DNA of 64,000 nucleotides from Saccharothrix algeriensis (GTDB lineage Bacteria; Actinomycetota; Actinomycetes; Mycobacteriales; Pseudonocardiaceae), in the NCBI RefSeq assembly GCF_016907655.1, contig NZ_JAFBCL010000001.1, positions 6,730,001-6,794,000 of the forward strand, read 5' to 3'. The first letter of the stretch is position 1, and each line of letters begins with the position of its first letter. The notes beneath the pieces were generated by a model that did no database searches, was not told where the DNA came from, and saw nothing but the letters and a program-made list of their open reading frames with translations. The translations under genes were made by a program, and so were the position numbers. Positions 34,301 to 42,140 of the stretch are shown one piece after another.

Positions 34301-35842
34301 AGGACGTGGGCCGAGCTGTCGGTGTTCCAGGTGTCGCCGTCGATCATGATGTCCTACCACGCGGAGAGCGGGCTGCTCGCCACCACCGCCGCCGAGAAGG
34401 TGGAGGTGCGCCGGGTCGGCGACGGCGCGCTGGTGGCCACCCTGGCCGGGCACACCGCGAACGTCTCGGCGATGGCGTTCAGCCCGGACGGCTCGACGGT
34501 GGCCAGCGCGGGGATGGACAACACCGTCCGGCTGTGGGACACCCGGCAGTGGACCGAGCAGCGGGTGCTGGCCAGCTCCGAGGGCGGGTTCAGCTCGGTG
34601 GTCTTCAGCTCCGACGGGCAGGCGGTCGTCGGCAGCGGCATCGGCACCAGCGTGTTCGCCTGGGACCCGGCCAACGGGATGCTGCTGGCGCGGCTGGCGA
34701 CCCGCTCGGTGACGACCTTCGGCGTGGCGCTGACCGCCGACGGCCGCACGCTGCTCGGCTCGGACTCCGCCGGCGAGGTGACCGTGTGGTCGCTGCTGCG
34801 CTCGGCGCTGGGCGACCGGTCGGCCGCCGTCATCGCCGCGGCGTTCCAGCCCGGCGGCGACCTGGTGGTCTCGGTGGACGGGGCCGGCGTGGTGCACCTG
34901 TGGGACGGAGCGAGGAGCAGCCTCGTCAAGCGGGTCAAGGGCCACCGGGACGCGATCTACGACGTGGCGTTCAGCCCGGACGGCGCGGAGTTCGCCACCG
35001 TCGGCGAGGACGGCGCCGCGGTGGTGTGGAAGGCCGACGGCACCGAGGCGCGGCGGTTCACCCGCGACCGCACCGTGCTCACGTCCGTGCGGTACAGCCC
35101 GGACGGCGAGCTGATCGCCGTCTCCGGCCGCCCGCCGGTCGGCTCCGAGGAGGACCGCGACGAGCTGCTGCTGCTCAAGGCGTCCGACCTGACCGAGTCG
35201 CCGGTGCGCCGCCCGACCAGGAACGAGCCGCGCAACCAGCCGGCGACCGACAACGCGGCGAACTACCCCAACGGGATCGCGTTCAGCCCGGACGGCCGGA
35301 CGCTGGCGGTCACGCTGTCGGCGGGCAAGGTCGGGCTGTGGAACCTGGTCGACCCCGGCGCGGAGTGGACCGTCCTGGCCGGCCACGACGGCATCGCGAT
35401 CGACGCCGAGTTCAGCCCCGACGGCACGACGCTGGCCACCGTCGGCTCCGACCGCCTGGTGCGGCTGTGGCGGGCGCGCGACGGTCAGCCCGCCGGCGAG
35501 CTGACCGGCAGCGACTCGACCGTGCGGCGGGTGGCGTTCAGCCCGGACGGGCGGACCATCGCGGCGGTCGGGCAGGACACGGTGGTGCGGCTGTGGGACG
35601 CGGCCGACAAGCGCCTGCTGGCGCGGCTGGACCGGCACGAGGACCAGCTCAACGACGTGGCGTTCCACCCCTCGGGCTCGCGGATCGCGAGCGCGAGCGC
35701 GGACGGCACGGTGCGGCTGTGGGACCTCGACCCGCGGCGCGGCGGCGCGGTGCTGTGCGGGCTGCTGGACCGGGACCGGCTGCCCGACGAGTGGTCGGCG
35801 CTCGGCCCGGACCGCGGGTCGCCGCCGACCTGCCCGGGCTGA
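31394..35842 (+). CDS. Ser/Thr protein kinase - nSTAND1 ATPase - WD40 receptor-like protein
   Basis: 1482 residues. Kinase at ~10-275: GQGGMGVVYRAHD, ALKKLP, HRDVKPSNIL (H133, catalytic D135), ADFGIAR, YMAPERL. An nSTAND1-type ATPase at ~320-700: CPYPGLSGFERADAALFHGRD, Walker A GASGSGKSS (~366), Walker B-like VDQFEELF (~455). One membrane helix at ~760-780 (LRVLVAALSALLLVASGAVVL). A propeller of about 12-13 WD40 blades fills 840-1475 (VRLWD/VTVWD motifs). The WD40 part may lie outside the cell and sense or scaffold, with STAND oligomerisation activating the kinase. ATG 31394. The next gene encodes an FHA-like protein, a usual phosphothreonine reader for such kinases. Confidence 0.9.
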   Translation: MADQRAELPDFGPYRILGVLGQGGMGVVYRAHDTVHDRVVALKKLPASVADPEFRARFQRESRLAAALSHPNIVPVHASGEIDGQLFLDMVLVDGVDLRRLLGQGAVDQDRAIAVLRQVARALDAAHAAGLVHRDVKPSNILVDGAGKAYLADFGIARETSSDATALTRSGDLIGSWDYMAPERLSHGEVDGRADQYSLACVLFECLTGRLPYPADDMAAKVAAHLLHPPPAPSVFVPTITPALDAVVLRGLAKEPGRRFDSATALVTAAEAAAYSGETGRSADPTQPGPSKERDQGRLVRAIVRASGARRPAPRPAASPAVCPYPGLSGFERADAALFHGRDHVVTDLLVRLAEQLDGGEPVVLVGASGSGKSSVLRAGLLPALAAEAPEREWPQVVLTPGPDPVGGLAAAMAARSAVGAAEWARVVRETPGRFGELCARSVGEATTRPVILVDQFEELFTHGAPEADRLAYATALASASPAAVVLAVRADLVDRCIELAPLRPALTAPVLLGPMDATELRRAIVTPARDAGLEVEPGLPERLIADLGVRGEIGYDPGALPRLAHALRETWNHREGNVLTLAAYRRVGGIDGAVARTADEIHDRLDPVGRQLLRTTLLRMVAVFDDGTAVRRRVDPRELPAPAVVDHLITARLVTVDGTGARLSHEALLTAWPRLRGWIDEDRAGLVQHRRFTDAVRTWAESGQHADDLYRGVRLAALTSWLDTARDRVRLHPVEQEFLFRSTAAEQAGQVAARRRTRRLRVLVAALSALLLVASGAVVLATWNQRVAKDERDRAAAARQLGLSRQLAAEAALARGIDPRRSALTALGSWQAGETVESRSALLSAASDSYRGRMTGHRGPVSSVAVSGDGGVAATGGRDGTLRLWDVPARRELAVLDDSGGWYRTVSMSADGRLLAAANPEQKAVTVWDVAGRKLLKRLPGVGIDTAIARDGKTLVAHMDKGVVVWDTRTWAELSVFQVSPSIMMSYHAESGLLATTAAEKVEVRRVGDGALVATLAGHTANVSAMAFSPDGSTVASAGMDNTVRLWDTRQWTEQRVLASSEGGFSSVVFSSDGQAVVGSGIGTSVFAWDPANGMLLARLATRSVTTFGVALTADGRTLLGSDSAGEVTVWSLLRSALGDRSAAVIAAAFQPGGDLVVSVDGAGVVHLWDGARSSLVKRVKGHRDAIYDVAFSPDGAEFATVGEDGAAVVWKADGTEARRFTRDRTVLTSVRYSPDGELIAVSGRPPVGSEEDRDELLLLKASDLTESPVRRPTRNEPRNQPATDNAANYPNGIAFSPDGRTLAVTLSAGKVGLWNLVDPGAEWTVLAGHDGIAIDAEFSPDGTTLATVGSDRLVRLWRARDGQPAGELTGSDSTVRRVAFSPDGRTIAAVGQDTVVRLWDAADKRLLARLDRHEDQLNDVAFHPSGSRIASASADGTVRLWDLDPRRGGAVLCGLLDRDRLPDEWSALGPDRGSPPTCPG

Positions 35843-35971
35843 GGCGCCCGCGGGTCGGCGCCGCCGGCCTGGAGTGCTCGTGGGACAGGGGATCCGACCG
35901 GTGTGCCGGCCGGTCCGCGGTGGTGGGGAACGGGCCGGTGGTCGCCGGCCCGCCGAGGTGGGGAGGGTGCG

Positions 35972-36802
35972 ATGCCGCGGGTCGTCGTGCGCGGGTCCGG
36001 GATGGCCTCCGTGGTGCTGCGGGCGGGGGAGTCGCTGCTGTTCGGCCGTGCCCCGCACGCGGCGGCGCGACCGGGGCCGGGACGGGTCGCGCTGACCCTG
36101 CCCGACTGCGCGCCGCACGTCTCCCGGCTGGTCGGCGAGCTGGTGGTCGGCGCGGACACGGTGAGCCTGCACTGGCTCGGCGCGGGGGAGGCGCAGCTGT
36201 CGAGCCTGTTCGACGCGCCCGGCGGCGCGCGCCGGGTGATCCTCGCGCGGTCGATGTCGGCGCTGCTGGACGCGGGCGAGAACCAGCTCGTGGTGCTGCT
36301 GGGCAGGCAGGCCGCGCACGGCTTCGCCGACCTCGTGGTCAACATCGACGTCGAGGTGGGCCCCGCGGCGCCGCCGGACCTGCCGGAGGGGCAGGACACC
36401 GGCACCGGGCCGGGGCTCGTGCGCGGCGGCCGGGACTGGTTCGTGGCGCTGGCGCTGTGCGAGCCGTGGCTCGCGGGCAAGGACGACTACCCGCGCCCGC
36501 CGTCGAACCGGGAGATCTACGAGCGGGTCCGGCAGTGGCACGGCTACACCTGGAACCTGCACCGCCCGCAGCGGGTGGACGACGCGATCCGGGCCATCTC
36601 GGCGATCGCCTTCGGCGTGGCCGACGACCCGTTCCTCGCGCCCCGCGTCGGGCGGTTGCAGAACATCCGGTTCGCCGTCGCGCGGCGCGCCGCCGAGACG
36701 CGCCTGGTCACGTCGGCGGACCTGGCGGAGGTGGAACGCGCCGCCCGAACGCGGAAAGTTCCACCCCCGCAGGGGTCGCCGGGCGACTCGCGCGCTCACT
36801 AG
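35972..36802 (+). CDS. FHA-like domain protein linked to the STAND kinase
   Basis: 276 residues. The first ~110 residues have FHA-like beta strands (VVLRAGESLLFGRAPHAA, ALTLPDCAPHVSRLVGELVV), with a GR and a xxVSR motif where an FHA domain reads phosphothreonine. The C-terminal half is helical (WFVALALCEPWL, SNREIYERVRQWHGYTWNLHRPQRVDDAIRAIS), like a winged helix that decides on transcription. ATG 35972 follows GGGGAGGG. It lies 130 bp downstream of the kinase and is a likely target or partner of it. Confidence 0.7.
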   Translation: MPRVVVRGSGMASVVLRAGESLLFGRAPHAAARPGPGRVALTLPDCAPHVSRLVGELVVGADTVSLHWLGAGEAQLSSLFDAPGGARRVILARSMSALLDAGENQLVVLLGRQAAHGFADLVVNIDVEVGPAAPPDLPEGQDTGTGPGLVRGGRDWFVALALCEPWLAGKDDYPRPPSNREIYERVRQWHGYTWNLHRPQRVDDAIRAISAIAFGVADDPFLAPRVGRLQNIRFAVARRAAETRLVTSADLAEVERAARTRKVPPPQGSPGDSRAH

Positions 36803-36882
36803 CGTCTGCGACCACACCGATCCCCGCGGCGCCCGGCGCTCCCGGTCGGTCGCCGCCTCCCGCTGTCGTGAGAGGACCGCGC

Positions 36883-37278
36883 ATGTCCCAGCCGTTCCCG
36901 TCGGACCCGTCCACGCCCGGCGCCGCCGAGCCCCGGGCGAAGAAGCACGTCGGCATCATCGTGCTGCTGGTGCTGCTCACGCTGTCCAACGCCGCCCTGC
37001 TCCTGATCGGCGTGGTCGAGATCGCCGACCAGCTGGACCGGTCGCGCAGCAGCCGGTTACCGGCGCTGCTCTTCGGCGCCCTGCTGAGCGCCGTCGCCCT
37101 CGCGGGCCTGGTCGGCGCCTGGATGACCCGCAAGTGGGGGCCCCGGCTGTACGCGGCCATGGCCGCGCTCGGTCTCGTCGTCGGGCTGGTGCTGACCGAG
37201 GGCTCCTTCTCGCCGCTCAGCCTGGTCGGGGTCGGCCTCGCCGCGCTCCTGTGGGTGCACGCCGAGACCAACTGGTAG
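36883..37278 (+). CDS. Small membrane protein, unknown function
   Basis: 131 residues: a Pro/Ser-rich start of ~22 residues, then four hydrophobic helices (HVGIIVLLVLLTLSNAALLLIGVVEIA, LPALLFGALLSAVALAGLVGAW, YAAMAALGLVVGLVLT, LVGVGLAALLWVHA). ATG 36883 follows GAGAGG. I do not recognise the family. The last 222 bp overlap the convergent reading frame of the trypsin-fold gene. Confidence 0.65.
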   Translation: MSQPFPSDPSTPGAAEPRAKKHVGIIVLLVLLTLSNAALLLIGVVEIADQLDRSRSSRLPALLFGALLSAVALAGLVGAWMTRKWGPRLYAAMAALGLVVGLVLTEGSFSPLSLVGVGLAALLWVHAETNW

Positions 37279-38760
37279 CACCGGGACGCGGGCCCGCGTG
37301 ACGGTTTCCGGCGCCCCGCCCGCCGGTTCCGCCCGCACGGGCGGCGGGACCGCGGCGGGCGGGATCCCGGTGAGCGGCGTGCCCGGCGGGGGCGTGCCGA
37401 CGGGGAGACCGGCCGGGAGGCCCGCGGGCGCGCCGGTCCGCCCGTCCGCGGGCGGGCCCGCCTGGACGGGTGGATCGAAGGCGGCTGCGGCGGGTGGCGT
37501 GCGGAACGGGACCGCGGTGGGCGGTGCCCCGAGCGGGACCGCGGCGGGCGGCGCTCCGGTCGGGGGCGCAGCCCCGCCGGCCGCCGCGAGCCGCTTGCGC
37601 CGGGCCAGGGCGACGGCCGTGCCCGCCGTCGCGGTCGCCACCGCGATCCCGCCGCACAGCGCCGCGAGCACGGCGAGCAGCGTCGACGGGCCGCCGGCCT
37701 CGCCGCCCCCCTCGACGGCCAGCCGACGGTGCTCGGTGGCGCCCCGGTGGCCCGGCGAACCCGCCAGCACCGCGTCGAAGTGCTCCACCGCGCCGTCGTG
37801 GTCGCCCTCGAAGTACCGGTCGAGCCCGGCCCGGTAGTCGCGGTCGTGCTGCCCGATGCCGACCGCGATCCCCTTGTGCGCCAAGACGTCCACCAGCGTC
37901 CGGGCCGAGGCGGCGAGGCCGGGCGACCGCGCCTCGCCGGTCGGGCCCCGGCTGATCAGGCCCACGACGCCGCCCCGCAGGTCCACCACCGGCCCGCCGC
38001 CCGTGCCGTGCGCGTCGGCGGCATCGAACTCGTGGAAGGCCCGGCCCGCCTGGGTGCGGTGCGCGGTGACCCGACCGTTCCGGGCGACGGGCTCCGTGCC
38101 CGGGTCGGCGGTGGCGTTGGGCGGGGCGGGGTGGCCGATGGCCAGGACGGGGGCGCCGACCGGTGCCGGGTCCGACCGGATCTCCAGCGAGGGCAGGCGT
38201 TCGCGGGGCACCTTGAGCACCGCCACGTCGCCGTCCTCGGGCGCGACCAGGTCGACCACCGCGGCCGGCGCGACGTCGCGGACCTGCTCGGTGCCGCGCG
38301 CCTCCACCCGCTCCACCTGGATGCGCCGGTCGACCGCGCTGTCGGGGACCGGGCCCTCCGCCGAGCCGTGCTGGGCGATCTCCGCGCGCGCCTTCCCGGC
38401 GTCGCGCACCCGGCCCGTTTGGGCGAGGTCGGCGACGGCGGCCTCGAACAGCGCGCCGCCACCGCCCAGCGGTCCGGTGTGGACGCAGCGGCTGGCGGTG
38501 GCCACGTAGCCGTCCGGGCTGATCACCGCGCCGCTGCACGAGGTCCTGACCTCGTAGCCCGCCGTGCCGCCGAACACCTCGCCGGTCCGCTTGTCGCGCA
38601 CCCAGCCGTGCCAGGTGACGGAGACGAGCACGACGCCCGGCCGCGCCACGGCGGCGGCCCGTTCTTCGCCGCCGGCTGGCTGCGCGGCGGCCGGCGGCGC
38701 CACGGGCATTGCCACGCCCAGCAGCGCCACCGCGCCCAGCACGGCCCCGAGCCGCGCCAT
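37057..38760 (-). CDS. Secreted trypsin-fold pseudoprotease with Pro-rich tail
   Basis: 567 residues. Signal peptide (LGAVLGAVALLGVAMPVAPPAAAQ), then a chymotrypsin-like fold: SCSGAVISPDGYVATASRCV where the catalytic His is Arg91, DGDVAVLKV with D178 kept, and HGTGGGPVVDLRGGVVGLIS where the Ser is Gly254. So it probably binds rather than cuts. A TPR-like pair (YFEGDHDGAVEHFDAVLAG) precedes a membrane helix near 375-400 and an Ala/Pro-rich tail. As read, the last ~74 residues are antisense to the small membrane protein; the true end is uncertain. ATG 38760 overlaps the stop of the upstream gene by one base (TGATG). Confidence 0.7.
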   Translation of the reverse strand: MARLGAVLGAVALLGVAMPVAPPAAAQPAGGEERAAAVARPGVVLVSVTWHGWVRDKRTGEVFGGTAGYEVRTSCSGAVISPDGYVATASRCVHTGPLGGGGALFEAAVADLAQTGRVRDAGKARAEIAQHGSAEGPVPDSAVDRRIQVERVEARGTEQVRDVAPAAVVDLVAPEDGDVAVLKVPRERLPSLEIRSDPAPVGAPVLAIGHPAPPNATADPGTEPVARNGRVTAHRTQAGRAFHEFDAADAHGTGGGPVVDLRGGVVGLISRGPTGEARSPGLAASARTLVDVLAHKGIAVGIGQHDRDYRAGLDRYFEGDHDGAVEHFDAVLAGSPGHRGATEHRRLAVEGGGEAGGPSTLLAVLAALCGGIAVATATAGTAVALARRKRLAAAGGAAPPTGAPPAAVPLGAPPTAVPFRTPPAAAAFDPPVQAGPPADGRTGAPAGLPAGLPVGTPPPGTPLTGIPPAAVPPPVRAEPAGGAPETVTRARVPVLPVGLGVHPQERGEADPDQAERREGALGQHQPDDETERGHGRVQPGPPLAGHPGADQAREGDGAQQGAEEQRR

Positions 38761-39395
38761 CAGCCGTACATCCCCGTCGCGTCGGTGCGGACCCAGTTGG
38801 CGCTGTAGCCGCCCGCGTTGCTCTCGGTGGCCCGGTTGCCCCGGCACGTGTAGTCGTCCACCTCGTTCAACGCCGGCTCGACGGTCTGCGGCTGGGTGCT
38901 GAGCAGCCCGCGCCGGTCGTAGTACGACCACGTCAGGGTCGTCGCGGTGCGGGCCAGGTAGGTGATCCGCTGGTCCGTCGCGCTCCACGTGAACTCGACC
39001 GTGCCGTTGCCCACGACGCGCAGCTCGTTGCCCTCGTGGGTGCTGGTGAGGATCACGTTGTCCTGCCGCTCGGTGCCCGTGCCGTCGGGCCGGAACTCGT
39101 ACCGCCGGCCGCTGCCGGTGAACCGCATCGGCTCGGCGTCGGTGTAGAACTCGACCATGAGCTGCTCCTCCACCGCGTACCAGGAGCCGATCACGCACGT
39201 CGGCGGGCCGGCGTCACGCTCGGACCTCGCGCGCGGCGTCGGCGACGGGCGGTCGCCGGCGGGGACCGGGGCGTCGCGCCCGGGACCGGGGTCGGCCACC
39301 GCGAAGGCGGTCAGCGCGGAGGCGCCCGCCACGGCGGCGACGGCGAACAGCGTGACCACCACCGACCTGGCGGGCGGAGGGGGCGAATCGCTCAC
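38760..39395 (-). CDS. Membrane-anchored lipocalin-like protein
   Basis: 211 residues: one N-terminal helix (SVVVTLFAVAAVAGASALTAFAVA), a Pro-rich linker, then a beta-barrel-like domain (CVIGSWYAVEEQLMVEF, GRRYEFRPDGTGTE, GNGTVEFTWSATDQRITY, LTWSYYDRRG) resembling lipocalin-like/DUF domains, with two Cys that could form a disulphide. It is translationally coupled to the pseudoprotease gene, so the two probably act together at the cell surface. Confidence 0.65.
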   Translation of the reverse strand: MSDSPPPPARSVVVTLFAVAAVAGASALTAFAVADPGPGRDAPVPAGDRPSPTPRARSERDAGPPTCVIGSWYAVEEQLMVEFYTDAEPMRFTGSGRRYEFRPDGTGTERQDNVILTSTHEGNELRVVGNGTVEFTWSATDQRITYLARTATTLTWSYYDRRGLLSTQPQTVEPALNEVDDYTCRGNRATESNAGGYSANWVRTDATGMYG

Positions 39396-39561
39396 CGACC
39401 CAGGATATTGATCTCCCCGGCCGCTCCGGATCGCAACGGTGCGGAAGTTTCCACGCCGTTATGCCTGGCCGCGCCGCCGGCCGACCCCGGTGGTTCGGGT
39501 GGCGCAACCACCTCCCGGACAACCGGGCGCACCACCCACGACTCCGGTATGCGAGGGCCTT

Positions 39562-39659
39562 GCGCGGCGGCCCTTCAGTTCTCGCCTCAAGCCGTACTCC
39601 GCGCGGTGGCGCTTCAGTTCTTGCCTCAGGCCGCGCCTCGCGCGGCGGCGCTGTTCAGC
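39562..39659 (+). repeat. 39-bp tandem repeat, 2.5 units
   Basis: Units start at 39562, 39601 and 39640 with the core GCGCGGCGGCnCTTCAGTTCT and then GCCTCAnGCCG; the third unit is truncated. It lies just left of hairpin element B. No gene is seen in 39396-39672. Confidence 0.8.
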
Positions 39660-39672
39660 GCAGCCGTGTGCC

Positions 39673-39800
39673 TCGTGTTCTCCCCGTACGGCCTGGGCGC
39701 AGCCCAATCATGCCGAGCTGGGGGTGTCAAGCACGCTTCACCGCTTGACACCCCCAGCTCGGCATGATTGCCTCCGGCAGGCCGTACGGGGAGAACACGA
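39673..39800 (+). repeat. Long nested hairpin B1
   Basis: Outer stem 39673-39695 with 39778-39800, 23 bp and perfect. Inner stem 39706-39732 with 39743-39769, 27 bp and perfect. Loop 39733-39742 is acgcttcacc. The internal-loop left strand ggcgcagccc is the same as in A1; the right strand differs by one base. Nine of the 27 inner-stem positions differ from A1, each with a matching change on the other arm. Confidence 0.95.
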
Positions 39801-40010
39801 CGCACTTCCCTCCTCCTTGGGGGCCTCCCGGCCGCTCTTCATACCAAGATCGCGCACCGATCCAGGAAATACCAGGTGCCGTACCGATCCAGGTAAAAAC
39901 CAAAAGAGTCCTCGCCGGACAGGCAGGCCGCCAAGGAGAATGAAAAGAAACAGCGGTCGTGTTCCCGCCCGCATGACCTCCAAAGACGACCATGCTTTCT
40001 TGGGGGGCCG
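39673..40010. mobile_element. Paired-hairpin repeat element, copy B (right end missing)
   Basis: Matches copy A (19230-19694) through the first hairpin, the spacer (CTCCTCCTTGGGGGCC, CGGCCGCTCTTCATAC, GAGTCCTCGCCGGACAGGC, CCAAGGAGAATGAAAAGAAA) and the left arms of the second hairpin, then stops near 40010 within the inner stem. The spacer centre holds two copies of an ACCGATCCAGG unit. After 40010 a short frame of hydrophobic residues (VVGFIAGGLPYLLLISAVG) runs to a TGA at 40070, possibly a gene remnant. Confidence 0.8.
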
Positions 40011-40214
40011 TGGTGGGCTTCATCGCGGGTGGGTTGCCCTACCTGCTGTTGATCAGTGCGGTGGGCTGATGGCGAACTGGTCCGGGGGCGCCCGCCGTTG
40101 AGCAGCGCTACTGGAAGCTGTCACCCTGCGTCGCACTGATCGGGATGTCTTCGACGCGCTAGCCTGGGAGCGGACTCCGCTGGGCAGCGGGCCGGGCCGA
40201 CTCGGCACGCTGGC

Positions 40215-41444
40215 GTGAGCACGTCGACGGATGGGGTTGCTGTGGTTGCTGAAGCCGTCGCCAATGACATCGGTACCCGACTTCGGTCTATTCGCCATGC
40301 CCGGAGGAAGTCGCTGACCGTGATCGCCGGCCGGGCCGGGATCTCGGCTTCGCACCTGTCGCGGCTGGAGTCCGGCAAGCGGGCGCTCGATCGCAGGTCG
40401 CTGGTCATCGCGCTGGCCGACGCGCTGGAGGTCGCGCCCATAGACCTGGTCGGTCCGACGGTCGTCACCCCGGGCGAGGTGGAGGAGGACCGCGCGCTGG
40501 CGGCGGTGCGGCTGGCGTTGCTCGAAGTCAGCATGGACGACCCGCGAGGCGCCGTCCTCCCGGCGGACGTGCTGAAGGCACGGGTGGCGGACCTCCTTTC
40601 AGCCCAACGCGACTGTGAGTACGGCGTCGTGGGGGAAGCGCTCCCCGCGCTGATCCGGGACCTCCACCGGACGCTCGGGGCCCGACGTGACGAAGCCGCC
40701 GTGCTGCGTCTGCTGCCGCTGTTCCACGTGCAGGGCACCCAGGCGTGGCTGATGGACGTCGGAGCTTCGACCGATCTGGGCTGGCACGCGGTGACGTTGG
40801 CGCGCAAGGCCGCGGACAAGCTGGAGGACGACCCGCTGGCGCACGCCATCACCGCTTTCGGCACGGCCTTCGGCCTGATGGGCGGCGGCGCGCTGGACTT
40901 GGCCGCGAAGGAGCTGCAAGTCCCCGAGGCGCAGGTCGGCACGGCGAGCAGCGAGGCGATGCAGGTCACGGGGATGCTGACGCTCACCTCTTCGCTGGTG
41001 TCCGCGGCGCAGAACGCCCACGCGAACCGCTCCGCCGCCCTCGACCAGGCAACGGAGTTGGCGGCGCGCACGGGCGAGGGCAACGCGCTGTGGCTCGGCT
41101 TCGGCCCCAGCAACGTCGGGGTCTGGCGCATGTCGGTCGCGCTGGAGGCGGGCGACCACGCCGAAGCCGCCCGCATCGCGGCGACCGTGGACCCGGCCGC
41201 GTTGCCCTCTCCGACCAGGAAGTCCGCCTACTGGCGGGAGTACGGCCGCGCGCTGGCCAGACTGCCCCGGCGCCACGACGAAGCGGTGGCGATGCTCCGG
41301 CGCGCCGAGCGGATCAGCCCGGTCCGAATCCACCGGCACCCGTTCATGCGCTCGCTCCTGACCGAACTGCTGTCACGGGTGAAGACCGGCGCCGCCCGGC
41401 GGGAGCTGACAGGCATGGCCTACCGGGCAGGGCTGCCCGTCTGA
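40215..41444 (+). CDS. XRE-family regulator with TPR-like C-terminal region
   Basis: 409 residues. Helix-turn-helix at ~18-75 (IGTRLRSIRHARRKSLTVIAGRAGISASHLSRLESGKRALDRRSLVIALADAL), then ~320 helical residues with repeated A-x-R/A patterns (TPR-like; AITAFGTAFGLMGGGALDLAAKEL). Such proteins are frequent next to mobile or secondary-metabolite elements in actinomycetes and bind a peptide or small signal through the TPR part. GTG 40215. First complete gene of the island that follows hairpin copy B. Confidence 0.85.
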   Translation: MSTSTDGVAVVAEAVANDIGTRLRSIRHARRKSLTVIAGRAGISASHLSRLESGKRALDRRSLVIALADALEVAPIDLVGPTVVTPGEVEEDRALAAVRLALLEVSMDDPRGAVLPADVLKARVADLLSAQRDCEYGVVGEALPALIRDLHRTLGARRDEAAVLRLLPLFHVQGTQAWLMDVGASTDLGWHAVTLARKAADKLEDDPLAHAITAFGTAFGLMGGGALDLAAKELQVPEAQVGTASSEAMQVTGMLTLTSSLVSAAQNAHANRSAALDQATELAARTGEGNALWLGFGPSNVGVWRMSVALEAGDHAEAARIAATVDPAALPSPTRKSAYWREYGRALARLPRRHDEAVAMLRRAERISPVRIHRHPFMRSLLTELLSRVKTGAARRELTGMAYRAGLPV

Positions 41445-41740
41445 CCCGATCAGGTGACTTTGCCCGCCAGGCAAAAGATCACCTCGCCGCGTTCCTAGCG
41501 TCGCCAGCATGGAAAGTTTGATCACCCGCCGAGCCGGAGCAGCCGTCACCACGGGAAGCGGCATCCGCGCAACGCATCACCCCGGTCGGCTGCCTCGTCA
41601 CCTCATACCGATGACTCGCCCCGCGCTGGTGTGAGCAGCGTGGGTGCCTCGGTCACCCACTCGCTCACCGGAGTGCCGAACCGTTGGCGCTGGAGACGGG
41701 TCAGCGGGCCCCGTTGCCGTGGGTCGGCGTGGTGAGCGTG
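41445..41740. other. 296-bp gap before zinc-finger gene
   Basis: No convincing gene. A palindromic-looking TTTGCCCGCCAGGCAAA (41459-41475) lies just after the XRE stop and may be a terminator or operator stem. Confidence 0.4.
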
Positions 41741-42139
41741 ATGGTGCACGACTACTGGGCGCGTGCTCCATTTCGCTGGTATCCGCACGATGGTGTCCGT
41801 CACGCGATTCCTGCCGACCTGCGGCCGGGTGACGACGGAGAAACTTTGTGCGGAGAACCGGTGACGTTACCCAGCGTCCTGCCGCTGCTCGGGATCGAGC
41901 CCGAGTGCGCGCAGTGCGACGACTCCTGGCGCAAGGCTGTTGGAATCCGGACTCGACACGAGCTGCTAACTCGTCTCCGAACCGGGAAGGCTTCCCCATC
42001 GCAGAGCGGCGATGAACGCAGCGCTGAGACTCGGCGAACCTGCGCCCTGCCCGTACTTTCGTTTCCGCGAATAAAAGCGCTTCTTCTCGTGGTTCGCTCT
42101 CTTCGTCAAGTCGAGGGCGAGGAAGTTGAAAGGAGTTGA
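41741..42139 (+). CDS. Small zinc-finger protein
   Basis: 132 residues. MVHDYWARAPFRWYPHDGVRHAIP, ETLCGEPVTLP and PECAQCDDSWRKAVGI give a His/Cys set (H, C, CxxC) of the zinc-finger family often found beside XRE/TPR regulators in Pseudonocardiales. The last ~50 residues look unconserved, perhaps because the original stop has been lost. ATG 41741; GTG 41732 is an alternative. It would be a DNA-binding or protein-binding accessory of the island. Confidence 0.6.
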   Translation: MVHDYWARAPFRWYPHDGVRHAIPADLRPGDDGETLCGEPVTLPSVLPLLGIEPECAQCDDSWRKAVGIRTRHELLTRLRTGKASPSQSGDERSAETRRTCALPVLSFPRIKALLLVVRSLRQVEGEEVERS

Positions 42140-42140
42140 G

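Noticed and set aside
31415..36817. 1800-codon minus-strand frame
   Set aside because: Antisense shadow of the kinase and FHA-like genes; high GC leaves few stop codons in this frame.
32572..37278. 1568-codon plus-strand frame overlapping the kinase gene
   Set aside because: It is a shadow of the kinase-WD40 gene: Arg/Gly/Ala-rich with no family motifs. Only its last 131 codons (from 36883) are real, with their own start.
39727..40023. Short minus-strand frames across the hairpin elements as genes
   Set aside because: The same open frames arise from the repeat sequence in both copies but have no start signals and are cut differently in each copy.
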